A DNA stretch of 64,000 nucleotides from Martinezella calliandrae (lineage in GTDB: Bacteria; Pseudomonadota; Alphaproteobacteria; Rhizobiales; Rhizobiaceae), in NCBI RefSeq assembly GCF_030272695.1, contig NZ_JARFYN010000031.1:1-64000 (forward strand), given 5' to 3'. The position numbers and the translations under genes are program-made. Every line of letters starts with the position of its first letter. Position 1 is the first letter of the stretch. A model generated the notes under the pieces. That model searched no databases. It was given only the letters and a program-made list of their open reading frames with translations, and had not been told where the DNA came from. Below are positions 1 to 9,471 of the stretch, piece by piece.

Positions 1-130
1 CCTCGAACGGCTTTGCATTAAAGGCCCCGGTTGGCCCATAGGTCTTTCGAAAGAACTCGGCGAGTTCGACATGTTCGGCGAGTTCCAACTCGCTTTCCCA
101 GCGCAGTCTCCACTGCACGTCAGCGCGCAT
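1..130 (-). CDS. nodA: NodA N-acyltransferase, N-terminal 43 residues (runs off left edge)
   Basis: The minus strand encodes the start of NodA, the cytosolic enzyme that transfers a fatty acyl chain to the free amino group of the chitin oligomer in Nod factor synthesis. The translated start MRADVQWRLRWESELELAEH and the later FFRKTYGPTG and FNAKPFE match the second nodA at 41955-42665 and the family N terminus. A GGAGG ribosome site sits seven bases before the ATG. A nod box lies about 270 bases upstream. The rest of the gene, and probably other nod genes, lies left of the window. Only the start is visible, so integrity cannot be judged. Confidence 0.9.
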   Translation of the reverse strand, partial: MRADVQWRLRWESELELAEHVELAEFFRKTYGPTGAFNAKPFE

Positions 131-402
131 GCAAAGACCTCCTTTTGCTTGCTGTAGTTCTCAGAGAAACATCGTGCGATTGAAGCAACGGCTCGTCTGC
201 TGGACGTCGGTTGCAGTCATTATCGATTGTGACGCTAAACAATCGTGAAAGTAGAGCCTTTCTATGCCGCTCGCGTCAGAGGTGGTTGACTCTCTCAATA
301 CTTCCGACCTTCCTCAGTCGCTTGTACACTTGCGCCGATGTACTTGTCTGCTATTCGACATACTTGTCAGGTTATCGACATTTTTCTCATGCACCATCGG
401 CG

Positions 403-453
403 CAAATCGGTAAAATTGATTGTTTGGATAGCATCCATCCACGGTTTGGATGA
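403..453 (-). promoter_or_regulatory. nod box for the leftward nodA operon
   Basis: Read on the minus strand the segment contains ATCCAAACAATCAATTTTAC, nearly the consensus core, preceded by the upstream half with ATCCA and GGATG. It includes the LysR-type ATC-N9-GAT spacing. NodD binds such sites and activates nod operons with flavonoids. It lies between divergent nodA and nodD, the classical arrangement, and nearly touches the nodD start. Confidence 0.93.
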
Positions 454-461
454 AGGATAAA

Positions 462-1389
462 ATGCGCTTTAAAGGACTCGACCTAAATCTGCTTGTTGCG
501 CTCGATGCACTGATGACCGAGCGTAATCTGACGGCGGCGGCACGCAACATCAACTTAAGCCAGCCTGCCATGAGCGCGGCCGTTGCTCGATTGCGCGCCA
601 ATTTCGACGATGAATTATTCACGATGAATGGGCGCGAACTTGTCCTGACGCCCCGAGCAGAGAGCCTCATTTCGGCAGTCCGTGAAGCTTTGCTCCACAT
701 TCAGCTCTCCATCATTTCCTGGGAGCCATTTGATCCCTTTCAATCGGATCGCCGTTTCAGGATCATCCTTTCCGATTTCCTCACGCTGGTGTTTATGGAA
801 AAAGTCGTGAAGCGTGCGGCGCGCGAAGCTCCCGGAGTGAGCTTCGAATTTCTGCCTCTTGCCGATGATTACGAAGAGCTTCTGCGCCGCGGCGAAGTCG
901 ATTTTCTAATTCTGCCGGAAGTGTTCATGCCAAGTGCGCATCCCCGAGCGAAACTGTTTGAGGAGACACTCGCTTGCGTCGGCTGTCACTCGAACGAGCA
1001 GCTATCACAGCCGCTTACGTTCGACAGATATATGTCCATGGGTCATGTCGCGGCCAAATTCGGGAATGCCCGCAGGCCTTCCATCGAGGAATGGTATCTG
1101 CTCGAACAACGGCTTCAAGAGACGTATCGACGTCGTCGTGCAGGGCTTTAGCATGATCCCACCCGTGCTAACGAATACCAACCGTATAGGGACAATGCCG
1201 CTGCGACTGGCTCAACATTTCGCAAAAAACCTGCCCCTGCGGATCATGGAACTTCCACTGCCACTTCCTGCATTCACCGAAGCCGTTCAATGGCCTGCGC
1301 TTCACAACGGTGCTCCGGCAAGCCTTTGGATGCGCGGGATCCTGTTGCAGGAGGCATCCCGCCTTGCTCCTTCGCTCGCAGATCGTTGA
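462..1389 (+). pseudogene. nodD: nodD, LysR-type regulator, frameshifted
   Basis: NodD is the flavonoid-responsive LysR regulator that binds nod boxes. Starting at ATG 462 the product begins MRFKGLDLNLLVALDALMTE, with the helix-turn-helix near residues 20 to 42, closely matching the intact nodD at 47614-48552. At about 1105-1110 (after the codons for LLEQ) the reading frame shifts by one base. The remaining C-terminal part, with VVVQGF and LPLPAFTEAVQWPA, continues in the next frame to a stop at 1389, so the first frame ends early at 1151. An extra base in a CAAC stretch explains it. The ATG at 450 is also in frame, but 462 fits the family start. Either this copy is inactive or the assembly has an error. 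Confidence 0.88.
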
Positions 1390-1774
1390 GCGTCTCGGGC
1401 ACGCCTGGATCTGGAGGCAGATGTAGATTTGAGCCATTCCGGGCGGGATCTCGCCAGATCAACGCAGACTCAGGTGCCAACAAATTAGCAGGAATGTCTT
1501 TGAAGGCGGCAATGGAGCGTCGCTTTCAAACAGTCGTCGATGCGAGCTTGCAATCATTGGCCTGTGTTGACTACCGCATTGATTTCGCACCCGAAGTCCC
1601 GGAAGAACATTGCGTCAATTACGTGCTGGAGTGAACGTGGGCTGAGGGCGGGACTTGGCCCATAGGATAAGCCGACAAGTCGAGCCCACGGGTTCCGCGC
1701 CGGAATGGCATGCTCAAATTCGATCGACCGTCGCAGCGCCCCTTGCGCCTTCCCCGAAAGCTGTGGCGCACATT
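1390..1774. other. Intergenic stretch without a recognised gene
   Basis: Only overlapping short frames on both strands are found, none with family character or a ribosome site. It separates the broken nodD from the XRE regulator gene and looks like degenerate accessory DNA. Confidence 0.5.
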
Positions 1775-2311
1775 TCATGATTTGCCGTCGCCACCAGGGA
1801 TATCGACGGCAGCGCGACACGAAGGGTTATCTGCCGGAGCGCCATCGCCATGGTCACAGGTCTCTCCTATGCGACCTAACAAGCAGAAAACGTCCCGCAA
1901 AGTCTCTTCATCGAAGGTCCGCAACTTCTCGATACAGCCCAGCAGCAGAACTGCTTTGGCTTCAGTCCGACCCCAAAGATGGGGTGCTGCCGGCGCAATA
2001 ATCTCTTCCGGAGTTGCGTCCAAAACCTCACAAAAGTGAATCAGTCGACCCACTGTCAGACGAGAGACCTTATTTTCGTAGCGGCCATAGACCTGTTCGC
2101 TGAGACCAAGCAAGGGCGCGAGCTTCGAGCGAGACAGTTTTCGTCTGTCGCGAGCCTCGCGAAGGCTGATGCTGATCTGTTCTTCGAGTTCAGCGCTAAG
2201 TGCTATTCGCCCGTCAAAAGGTTTTCGATAGACCGGCTTGTTTATGCCTGGATCGTCGATTCGCTTTAAACCGAGTTCTTTAATCCATTGCTTCAATGAT
2301 GGTCCTGCCAT
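1775..2311 (-). CDS. XRE-family helix-turn-helix regulator
   Basis: The 178-residue protein has an XRE/Cro-type helix-turn-helix at about residues 50 to 105 (KLSRSKLAPLLGLSEQVYGR, then YENKVSRLTVGRLIHFCEVL), so it is probably a cytosolic DNA-binding regulator. It is paralogous to the product of 5920-6387. Both share a KPxYRKP motif before the domain and an AAPHLWGRT motif after it, followed by a C-terminal helical part that could be an effector or dimerisation region. The two genes flank the repC region in the same orientation, suggesting duplication. Its targets are unknown, and nothing downstream on the same strand looks like a partner gene. Confidence 0.72.
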   Translation of the reverse strand: MAGPSLKQWIKELGLKRIDDPGINKPVYRKPFDGRIALSAELEEQISISLREARDRRKLSRSKLAPLLGLSEQVYGRYENKVSRLTVGRLIHFCEVLDATPEEIIAPAAPHLWGRTEAKAVLLLGCIEKLRTFDEETLRDVFCLLGRIGETCDHGDGAPADNPSCRAAVDIPGGDGKS

Positions 2312-2979
2312 TGCTCGGACTGAAGGTCAGCGCTCAGGACCTCTTTATACGGATAAATGTCGCCGTTAAAACCTCTAATGTCAAATTTCCGATCTTATTT
2401 GGCGCATGTTATGGACGCACGATCTCATGAAAAATTCGCCGTGCCTGAAACTATATAAATATATATCAAATGGTTAAGTGCGCATTGCGTGAAATCCACC
2501 TCGCATGCGGAACCGAGTTGGCGCACCAAATTGGCTACCGTTGGGACAATGTGAACGCGGGAGCCTGCGAAGGACTGGCTCAATCGCTCCGCCAAACCGC
2601 GCTTCCCCGCCCTCAATATCCATCATAGGTTGATTATTTGTAGGAATATGGCTCGACCAAATAGCTGCCTCAAACTCCTCGTCGCGAAAACAAGCAATAT
2701 GTTTGGCGCACTCGCAGCATCTTGTCATTTCGCAATTCCGGTAGAAGATTCGAAATATTCCAACAAATTCAGCGTCATATCCGCTAATTTCGCGAAAAGC
2801 AGAATCGGACTTGATCGCAAAAAACGTGCCAAATTGGCTCGGAAAGCATTTACACAGCTCGGAGAAATCAGCATATTGGGCCGCGTTGTCGCTATCCAGG
2901 GTTGGTAACCCAAATCACCGGCCCTTCTCTTCATTTTTGTACGACACGAGATCGCTTCAAAAAATAGAAGGCTGAGGAA
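2312..2979. other. AT-richer intergenic region without a recognised gene
   Basis: No credible coding frame was found. The part near 2380-2475 is AT-rich (ATATAAATATATATCAAATG) and may hold the promoter of the minus-strand regulator. The rest looks like decayed sequence. Confidence 0.5.
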
Positions 2980-3459
2980 ATGAAAAAAATCGCATACGTG
3001 TTGGAGTCGGAAACCGCCTTGTTTCGAGCCGTTAAGTTGCATCGTGGAGGTGGAGATAGCATTGCACCGATCTATGACCTGATCGGCGGCAGGGTGATCG
3101 AGATGATCCGCTTTGACGAAAAGCACTGGCTGTTTTTTGACGAGGACGCATTGCGAGACGGCCTAACCGCCTTCACGATCTTTGATGGCTGCCCGAAGCC
3201 GCTTGCCGGAAATATCGTTCTTATCGGAGGCGACGGTGGACAGCTTTATCGGTCGCCATTGATAACGATTGCGGATGCGGCAGCACGCTTCCAATGTTGC
3301 CGACCGGTGCTCGACCCTGTCTTTGTCACGACTGACGACATGACGTCGAAGGGTCTCATTCTTGCGGGAGCATTAGCGAGCTTACAAGTGCGCATTGATC
3401 GCCGGCCCCCAATGCTGGAAGAGAGCCGATATCATGACAATCATCGTTCAATACAATGA
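2980..3459 (+). CDS. Hypothetical protein resembling DUF3846
   Basis: The 159-residue product starts MKKIAYVLESE and has a central block with YDLIGGRVIEMIRF, WLFFDEDAL and GNIVLIGGDGG. This order (short strand, a VGG-like turn, then acidic residues before a GNxVLxG strand) resembles DUF3846, small proteins of unknown role often carried by phages and plasmids. The match is by eye and could be wrong. There is no signal peptide or membrane segment. GAGG lies just before the ATG. A perfect 13-base-pair hairpin follows eight bases after the stop, which suggests a separate transcription unit. Confidence 0.55.
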   Translation: MKKIAYVLESETALFRAVKLHRGGGDSIAPIYDLIGGRVIEMIRFDEKHWLFFDEDALRDGLTAFTIFDGCPKPLAGNIVLIGGDGGQLYRSPLITIADAAARFQCCRPVLDPVFVTTDDMTSKGLILAGALASLQVRIDRRPPMLEESRYHDNHRSIQ

Positions 3460-3466
3460 TATCATC

Positions 3467-3498
3467 GCCACACTCGCGGGAACGTCCGCGAGTGTGGC
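3467..3498 (+). terminator. Perfect inverted repeat after the DUF3846-like gene
   Basis: GCCACACTCGCGG is repeated exactly as its reverse complement across a six-base loop, starting eight bases after the stop of the preceding gene. There is no T-run, so it may be a Rho-assisted or RNA-stabilising hairpin, or an operator-like palindrome. Confidence 0.5.
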
Positions 3499-4242
3499 GG
3501 CAAGGCTGCGCAACGCAGAACTGACGGGTCCGTGCATTTGCAGGTGATCGATCATTGAATTGCCGCCGCGGCACTGCGGCCAGACAGATTATGGATATAA
3601 TGGAGCCCCAGGGAAAGGCCCGCAACTATTCACAATCTCAATATGGGGAACCCGCGCATCGGTAGGCGATAATCCGACCAGAAGATCCGATCTCACGCCG
3701 GCGGCAGAAACCGGGTTCATATGGACTCGCTGGGCGGCACACCAGAACCCTCCTGCTGCCGTCGCCAAGACCTTGCAAGGAGACGGCCGGAAGGGCTGAT
3801 GACGGAGCGGTCATCAATTGCGTCGATGATCAGCCGGCCGATCATGGTCTGGTTTTGGAAAACCTGCCCTCGCCCAAATCGCCATTCCATTCAGCCATCC
3901 AGATTCACATCCGCGCTCCTCAACCGTAAGTACGGGAGGGCCGCCGCGTTCCAGGCTGGTGTCATTGGTCCGATTTTAAAGCGCTTGGCGAATTGTCGAA
4001 CCCATATCCATAAGGCGAACCAAAAAGGCTCGCGCAAAACGGCATTTATCCAGGCCGCTCAATCTTCTAAAAGTAATATAAAATCAATGACCTAACTCGC
4101 AGATCGCCCCGACTGTGACGTCAAGTAGCAGCCCAGATCGGTACATATCTTGCGCCAAATTGATTTGTTGAGATATGCTTTCCGCATTACCCACAACGAT
4201 CCCGACACATGAGCCGGGCTTGAAACGGAGATGACGAAACCG
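3499..4242. other. Region upstream of repC with no repA or repB
   Basis: In repABC plasmids repA and repB lie directly upstream of repC. Here only short unconvincing frames occur on either strand, and I see no ParA-type Walker motif or ParB-type sequence. The partition genes therefore appear absent from this locus. Confidence 0.5.
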
Positions 4243-4310
4243 ACCAGAAAAAGAAAACCGCTCCCGAAGAAATCCGGAAGCGGGTCTGTAAGAGAATAAA
4301 TTAAGCCAAA
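4243..4310 (-). ncRNA. Probable antisense ctRNA (incA-like) upstream of repC
   Basis: On the minus strand a TTGACA hexamer (4342-4337) is followed 50 to 85 bases downstream by a GC-rich hairpin (4285-4257, arms around CCGCTTCCGG and CGGGAGCGG) and a T-rich tail at 4256-4243. This is the layout of the small counter-transcribed RNA that represses repC translation in repABC replicons. It sits about 95 bases before the repC start, as expected. The -10 element is not clear and the 5' end is an estimate. Confidence 0.6.
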
Positions 4311-4402
4311 ACCTTTCTCGCAGACCCTTCCTTCCTTGTCAACAAAAAACACCAATTTGGTGAACGGCGGAGCTTTGCCTGGTCCCGAATGGAGACGAGG
4401 AC

Positions 4403-5695
4403 ATGGACGATACGACCCCCCATCAGCGGCCAGTCGGCCGCAAGATGACGCCCCAACGCGCCGAATTCCGGCGCTTGGCACAATCGGCAGAAGTCGGAAT
4501 GGTGACCCGTGCCCAATTGGCGGTGCTTGCTCAAAATCTGACTTGCACAGGTCTGATAAACGGAACCGAAAGCCATCTTTTGCTGATATTGATCAACACC
4601 GCTCCCGCCGATGCCTTCGACAAATCGGGGCAACCAATCGTCTTCAAATCAAACCGTCAATTGGCATTTGAGGTCGGACGCTCGGTCGGTCGGGTCAGTC
4701 GAATGCTTTCCCGGTTTTTCGATCTGGGCCTGATCACGATGCAGGACAGTGGAAATTATAAACGATATCCGATCAGAAACAGTGACGGCGACATAACGGA
4801 TGGATGCGGTGTCGACCTTCGAATATTAATCGCGCGCTATGGCGAGCTCGATCGCCGTGTAAAAAAGATCCGGGCGGAGAAGAAGGCGACCGAAGCGGCG
4901 CTGCGACGCTATCGAGGCGCGTTGCGAAATACCCGTTATGCACTGGCTGCCGCTGATCTTAGTGCAACGGCGCGCCGACGCGTCGCCGACCGTATCGAGC
5001 GCATCAGCAATTATGTCGGCATTGCCGCCAAGGCATCCAACCATATGCTACGTCGCGCGACCTTCCTTCTTGAATGGTCCATCGACCGGCTGATGCAGCT
5101 GGCCCCTCGACGTCAGGGCCAGCTTGAGGCAGAAAAAACGACACGTTTAGATGTCGAAAACGACATGCACAAACAGATTACACCTCCTTATCAATCAGAA
5201 CGTAGTAATGGCCAACCTGCTTCGGTTCATGCTGGACGGCTTGGTTTTCCAAAAGCCGGCGCCGCCAGCAACCGGGCCTTGGAACAAAGCGCGGCGGCCC
5301 GGCCAGGCTCAATCGGCGAGCGGGACACTGGGCGGCAGGCCCTGGTTGCCCTCAAGGATGTCTTGCGCGCAGCGCCGACGCTTAAGGAGCTTGGATGCAG
5401 TCCCAACAACTTTCGGGACCTTGTTCGGCTGACACCGATGTTGTGCCGCTTCACCGGTATTTCAGAGGGTATCCGTAGCAATGCCGTCGCGACGATGGGC
5501 GAACTGCAAGCAGCAGTCGCAGTGGCAATTACCCTTGAAAAAACCAACCGGCAAGAAGTCGCCTCGCCCGGCGGGTATTTGCGGGCAATGACTGAGCGGG
5601 CTGCCGCTGGCAAATTACATCTTGCCCGCTCGGTCTTCGGGCTGGCCGCCCGCAGCGGTCCGGAGGCATTTGACCGAACCGTCGGGCAAACTTAG
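4403..5695 (+). CDS. repC: RepC-family replication initiator, without repAB
   Basis: The 430-residue protein matches RepC, the initiator of alphaproteobacterial repABC plasmids that acts at an origin inside its own gene. Family marks include an N-terminal segment with AEVGMVTRAQLAVLAQNL, a winged-helix-like block around SNRQLAFEVGRSVGRVSRML and FDLGLITMQDSGNYKRYP, and a C-terminal part with LVRLTPMLCRFTGIS and SPGGYLRAMTERA. The length is near the usual 400 to 440. Start 4403 is preceded by GGAGACGAGG. A ctRNA-like element lies upstream, but repA and repB do not. It could be a remnant of a fused plasmid or a secondary replicon. The family assignment is firm; activity is unknown. Confidence 0.85.
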   Translation: MDDTTPHQRPVGRKMTPQRAEFRRLAQSAEVGMVTRAQLAVLAQNLTCTGLINGTESHLLLILINTAPADAFDKSGQPIVFKSNRQLAFEVGRSVGRVSRMLSRFFDLGLITMQDSGNYKRYPIRNSDGDITDGCGVDLRILIARYGELDRRVKKIRAEKKATEAALRRYRGALRNTRYALAAADLSATARRRVADRIERISNYVGIAAKASNHMLRRATFLLEWSIDRLMQLAPRRQGQLEAEKTTRLDVENDMHKQITPPYQSERSNGQPASVHAGRLGFPKAGAASNRALEQSAAARPGSIGERDTGRQALVALKDVLRAAPTLKELGCSPNNFRDLVRLTPMLCRFTGISEGIRSNAVATMGELQAAVAVAITLEKTNRQEVASPGGYLRAMTERAAAGKLHLARSVFGLAARSGPEAFDRTVGQT

Positions 5696-5919
5696 CTGAC
5701 GGCCGATGGCGATATCATCATCGGCGTTGCCGCAATCGGCGCATGCGATGATCAAGCAGAAATGAAAGGATGTGGCCTCACGCCGCGCAAGTGCGATGTC
5801 GTTATTTCAGAAAGAGGATGATGGAGAACATCTTTGGCGAGATCACCGGTTAAGAGGAGCGTCGGCTGGCCGGGGCGGTTCATGGCCAAGATCCGAGCTT
5901 ACCAACGCTTGACGTCTCG

Positions 5920-6387
5920 TCAGATCGGGTTGTCGTCGGCGGTCATGCGCCTCAAGAGCCGAATGAGGTCGTGCGTCGCGTCGCTCGGAAGCTTTCTGAC
6001 TATTCGATCCAGCGTAAGACGATCCTCGGCTTCCTCCTGCGTGCGCCCCCAAAGATGCGGCGCGGCTTCAAAGATCATATCTATGGGCGTGAAGCCGAGA
6101 ATCTCACAAAGATGGATCATTCGGGTGACCGTCATTTTGGAAAATGCCCGTTCGTAGCGACCGTAGACAGGTGTCGACAGACCGAGCATTGGCGCAATAT
6201 CTGCGCGAGTGAGGCCCTTGGCCTCGCGCGTTTTTTTCAGAAAGGCGCTGATCAGTTCTTCCATGTCTCCCAGCGTCGTCACGTTGCCGTCAAAACCGGG
6301 CTTCCGATAGATCGGCTTGTCGACTTCCGGATCGGTGGTGTCCACGAGGCCTTTTGAACTTTTGTAGCTTGCTAGATCTTGCGTCAC
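5920..6387 (-). CDS. XRE-family helix-turn-helix regulator, paralogue of 1775-2311
   Basis: The protein has an XRE-type helix-turn-helix (GLTRADIAPMLGLSTPVYGR, then KMTVTRMIHLCEILGF) and shares the KPIYRKP and AAPHLWGRTQ motifs with the product of 1775-2311. The open frame extends to an ATG at 6462, but GTG 6387 has a GGACGA ribosome site and gives an N terminus the same length as the paralogue, so I prefer it. The C-terminal helical part is rich in acidic and arginine residues. Role unknown; it probably regulates its own promoter or nearby accessory genes. Confidence 0.7.
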   Translation of the reverse strand: MTQDLASYKSSKGLVDTTDPEVDKPIYRKPGFDGNVTTLGDMEELISAFLKKTREAKGLTRADIAPMLGLSTPVYGRYERAFSKMTVTRMIHLCEILGFTPIDMIFEAAPHLWGRTQEEAEDRLTLDRIVRKLPSDATHDLIRLLRRMTADDNPI

Positions 6388-7226
6388 CGCTCGTCCCTTT
6401 TTCCAGCAAATTGCTGGTTGGCTTGGCTCACATCGGAATCGACTTGGATCATCTGTTTCCACCGCTTTTTAGTCGTTTTCCATACCTTCATGAACGATCT
6501 TTTTCGCTTATAACAACTTTAAAGCGTTTAGCCAAATTGCTTCAGTAAACGCCTGGCCGACGCACTCAAATCTGGGGCGCAATATCGGCGGTCGGATTTG
6601 AAAAGGAGCAAAAGTTCTTCATCGCGACCGCGTCCTCATGATCACTATTGCCTTGAAATACGGTCGAAATTGGCGACATGCCTCGAAGCGGCTCAAGATA
6701 GTTGTTCGCGGTCATCATACGAATACCACGTCAACGGCCGACCCGAACGTGCGATCCATTTTCGTGTTTGTTTATATCCCATTTGGTTAATTGGAAAAGG
6801 AAGATTTTGACACTGATCAAAGAGCTGCAGGAAGGCTTGGCTGGTGCGCTCACTTTCCAGTTGAACCCGCGCGACTTTGTGAAGCCACCGCGGACGAATG
6901 ACCGAGACAGAGCTCTTCGCAAACTGACCCCGCGAAAGCTTCTTTTGCGCCGGCATCGGCGTTTGCGCAGCTTGTTGTCGCGCCAGTCGCTCCAACCCCG
7001 GATCGAGCAGCCTAATTTAAAGGCCGACGAATAGACCTTCGAGGAACTTCTGTCTCGGATCCGCCGCCGCGACCGTCCGCCTCATCTTTTGAACCTTCGG
7101 CGGTCACCGCCATATGAGCCCCTTGCTTGGCAGCTCACAGGATTATAGATAAATTCATATTTTATCGATAATTATTCTGCAACGAGACGGGACCGGAGAT
7201 GCTTTGACGGCTCTGCTGCAACAAAG
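6388..7226. other. Long stretch without a recognised gene
   Basis: Overlapping short frames appear, but none has a family signature. The segment 7140-7185 is very AT-rich and includes the palindrome TTATCGATAA, and may be the remaining promoter of the decayed bioB. The remainder looks like degenerate DNA. Confidence 0.5.
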
Positions 7227-8143
7227 GATGGGCGCAAAGCCTTAAGATTAGGTCATTCCGAAGCCGAAAAAATCTATAATCTGCCATTCAACGATTTGCT
7301 GTTTCGCGCGCATAGCATGCATCGGGCGAATTTTGATCCCAACACCGTGCAGATGAGCCGGCTGCTTTCGATCAGGACCGGCGGCTGCGCCGAGGATTGC
7401 GGCTACTGCAGCCATTCGGCACACTATCCAACCGGGCTCAAAGCGTCGAAGCTCATGGAGGTCGAGAGGGTTGTCGCCGAGGCGGCCAAGGCAAAAGAGG
7501 GCGGTGCAACGCGTTGTTGCATGGGCGCTGCCTGGCGCAGCCCGAAAGAACGCGACATGGAGGCGATCGTTGCGATGGTTCGCGGCGTCAAGGCACTCGG
7601 CATGGAGACCTGCATGACGCTTGGCATGCTGTCGACAGGGCAGAGCGCCGAACTCGCGGCTGCGGGCCTCGACTATTACAACCACAATATCGATACTTCC
7701 GAGCGCTTCTACAGCGAGATCATCACCACCCGCACCTTCGCCGATCGACTGGAAACGCTTTCGAACGTACGCGACGCCGGGATCAAGGTCTGCGCCGGCG
7801 GTATCCTTAGCATGGGGGAAACAGCCGACGACCGCATTTCAATGCTGGTGACGCTCGCCAACCTGCCCTCGCCGCCGGAAAGCGTGCCCATCAACATGCT
7901 CATTCCGATCCCTGGGTCGAAGCTCGCCGATGCCGCGCCGGTCGATCCCATCGAGTTCATCCGCACCATTGCGCTTGCGCGAATTCTGATGCCGCAATCC
8001 CATGTGTGCCTGTCAGCTGGTCGGGGATCGCGCTCTCCCTGTCAGTATCGCATCGAGCCACGCCGTTCATTTCGGGGGAAAAGCTGCTACTGACGGCCGC
8101 AGGAGCCGGCCTGACCGGAGGTGCCGTCGTTTTCGGCACATAG
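7227..8143 (+). pseudogene. bioB: bioB, biotin synthase, 3' part degraded
   Basis: Biotin synthase is a radical SAM enzyme that inserts sulphur into dethiobiotin. The body is clear: IYNLPFNDLLFRAHSMH, the cluster motif CAEDCGYC (C-x3-C-x2-C), YYNHNIDTSERFY, AGGILSMGE and ILMPQSHVCLSAGR. After SAGR the frame no longer encodes the family C terminus. A diverged FISGEKLLLTA, resembling the normal end, appears in the next frame and stops at 8143. No good start codon is found at the 5' end; the frame is open upstream of the TTG at 7296, so the N terminus is also uncertain. The conserved last strands of the barrel are lost, so the product is probably inactive. Confidence 0.8.
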
Positions 8144-8289
8144 TCCGGCAACATGATCCAGGTGAACGCATCCGAGAATGAAATCAGCTGATGCGCGTCC
8201 GCCGAACCATGTCCAAGACGAATGGTGGCACACCGGATGGAAGACAACCACCTGTTGCTGCGACCTGCAACGTGGCTGCGTTGTACTGA

Positions 8290-8964
8290 TCAACCGGTTC
8301 GTGCAGGCTCAGATGGCGAGGCGGCATCTCCACAGAGCGAACGAAGAGCATCGGGGTTCATAATGTAGACTATCCTCGCATGTCGCAGGGCGATGACGCT
8401 ACGCTCCCTCAATTCCGTTATGGCGCGCGAAACAGTCTCGATTGTCAGGGCGAGGTAGTCGGCAATATCCTGCCGCGACATGGCGAGTGTTAGCTGCCGA
8501 GTGCCTCCCAAGCGGTTGGAGAGATCTGTCAAAAATAAAGCGACCCGCTCAATGGCAGACTGCCGTCCGATAACCACCAGGTGTTCCTGAGCACGCTCCA
8601 TGCCGTCTACCGCAAGCGCCAGAAGTTCCGGCAAATGCTGCTGGACAGGGCCTCGCTCAAACACCGCCATTCTTGTCTCGGCGATGGCTTCGGCAAAAAA
8701 CCGATGCTGAGGGCCAGCTTCGAAGCCGAACATTTCCCCCGCAAGATGGAAGGAAACGACCTGGCGACCTCCGTTCGCGAAGACGCGGGATACCCGAACA
8801 GCTCCAGCAGAAACCTGAAAACACTTATCCGTGGCGTCGCCTTCTGCGTATATCTGTTCGCCACGCTGACACGTCACGATCGAGTGTACTCTCGGTATTT
8901 GCGCCCTGACGATTTTCGCGGGCATCGCGCAACTCGGTACTGCGGGCTTAACATTGGCATGCAT
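8290..8964 (-). CDS. fixK: FixK, Crp/Fnr-family regulator
   Basis: The 224-residue protein has a cyclic-nucleotide-type beta-roll (GEQIYAEGDATDKCFQVSAG, VVSFHLAGEMFGFEAG), a dimerisation helix, and a Crp-type helix-turn-helix with SRQDIADYLALTIETVSRAI. The N terminus lacks the four-cysteine iron-sulphur pattern of Fnr/FnrN, as in FixK proteins. FixK is switched on by FixJ under low oxygen and activates fixNOQP, fixGHIS and haem genes at TTGAT-N4-ATCAA boxes. It lies downstream of fixLJ on the same strand, and a possible FixJ site is present about 70 bases before the start. A GGGGGA ribosome site supports ATG 8964. Confidence 0.88.
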   Translation of the reverse strand: MHANVKPAVPSCAMPAKIVRAQIPRVHSIVTCQRGEQIYAEGDATDKCFQVSAGAVRVSRVFANGGRQVVSFHLAGEMFGFEAGPQHRFFAEAIAETRMAVFERGPVQQHLPELLALAVDGMERAQEHLVVIGRQSAIERVALFLTDLSNRLGGTRQLTLAMSRQDIADYLALTIETVSRAITELRERSVIALRHARIVYIMNPDALRSLCGDAASPSEPARTG

Positions 8965-9027
8965 CTCATATCCCCCATCGTCCGGGGAGATTGCCGGTTC
9001 TTATCACGGTAATAAATCCGGTTTCAT

Positions 9028-9052
9028 CACTAAGAAAAATTACTTAGGCGCA
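9028..9052 (-). promoter_or_regulatory. Possible FixJ-binding site upstream of fixK
   Basis: The minus strand reads CCTAAGTAATTTTTCTTAG, similar to the AAGTAATTTCCCTTA-type FixJ site known from the Sinorhizobium meliloti fixK promoter. It lies 65 to 85 bases upstream of the fixK start, a suitable place for phospho-FixJ activation. The likeness is from memory. Confidence 0.45.
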
Positions 9053-9471
9053 ACGCTGGACGGTCTCATTGCCACTTTATCCATATCCGCTTTAAGACCT
9101 GTTCGTCATTGGAAGCGGCCGCTCACAACCGTCCTGAGATCGTGCTGCTGATCGATTTGGTCGGAAGGACCAGGGCAGCCTGGCCGCCACTGCGGGCGCT
9201 CAATCGATAAGCAGATGGCATGTCACCGCAGTTTCTGCAGAAATTCCGCGCGACTGGCTCGATCTCATGCTGACGTCCGGTCGCATGACGCGCTTTTTTC
9301 GAGGAGTTTCTCCGTCCGAGACATCGCAGGATCTAGGTGAATAGTCCTTCAACTTTAAGCGCACGGGCCAAGGGCAGAGATCACCGGAGATCCCAACGGT
9401 TCCCCGGAGATCAAGCATTGTCATTCCGTTTTGCATTAATGGCTTGCGCTAGAATGCCGCGTATGGCGAGA
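9053..9471. other. fixJ-fixK intergenic region
   Basis: No credible gene is visible between fixJ and the fixK promoter. Short frames occur on both strands without family character. Confidence 0.5.
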
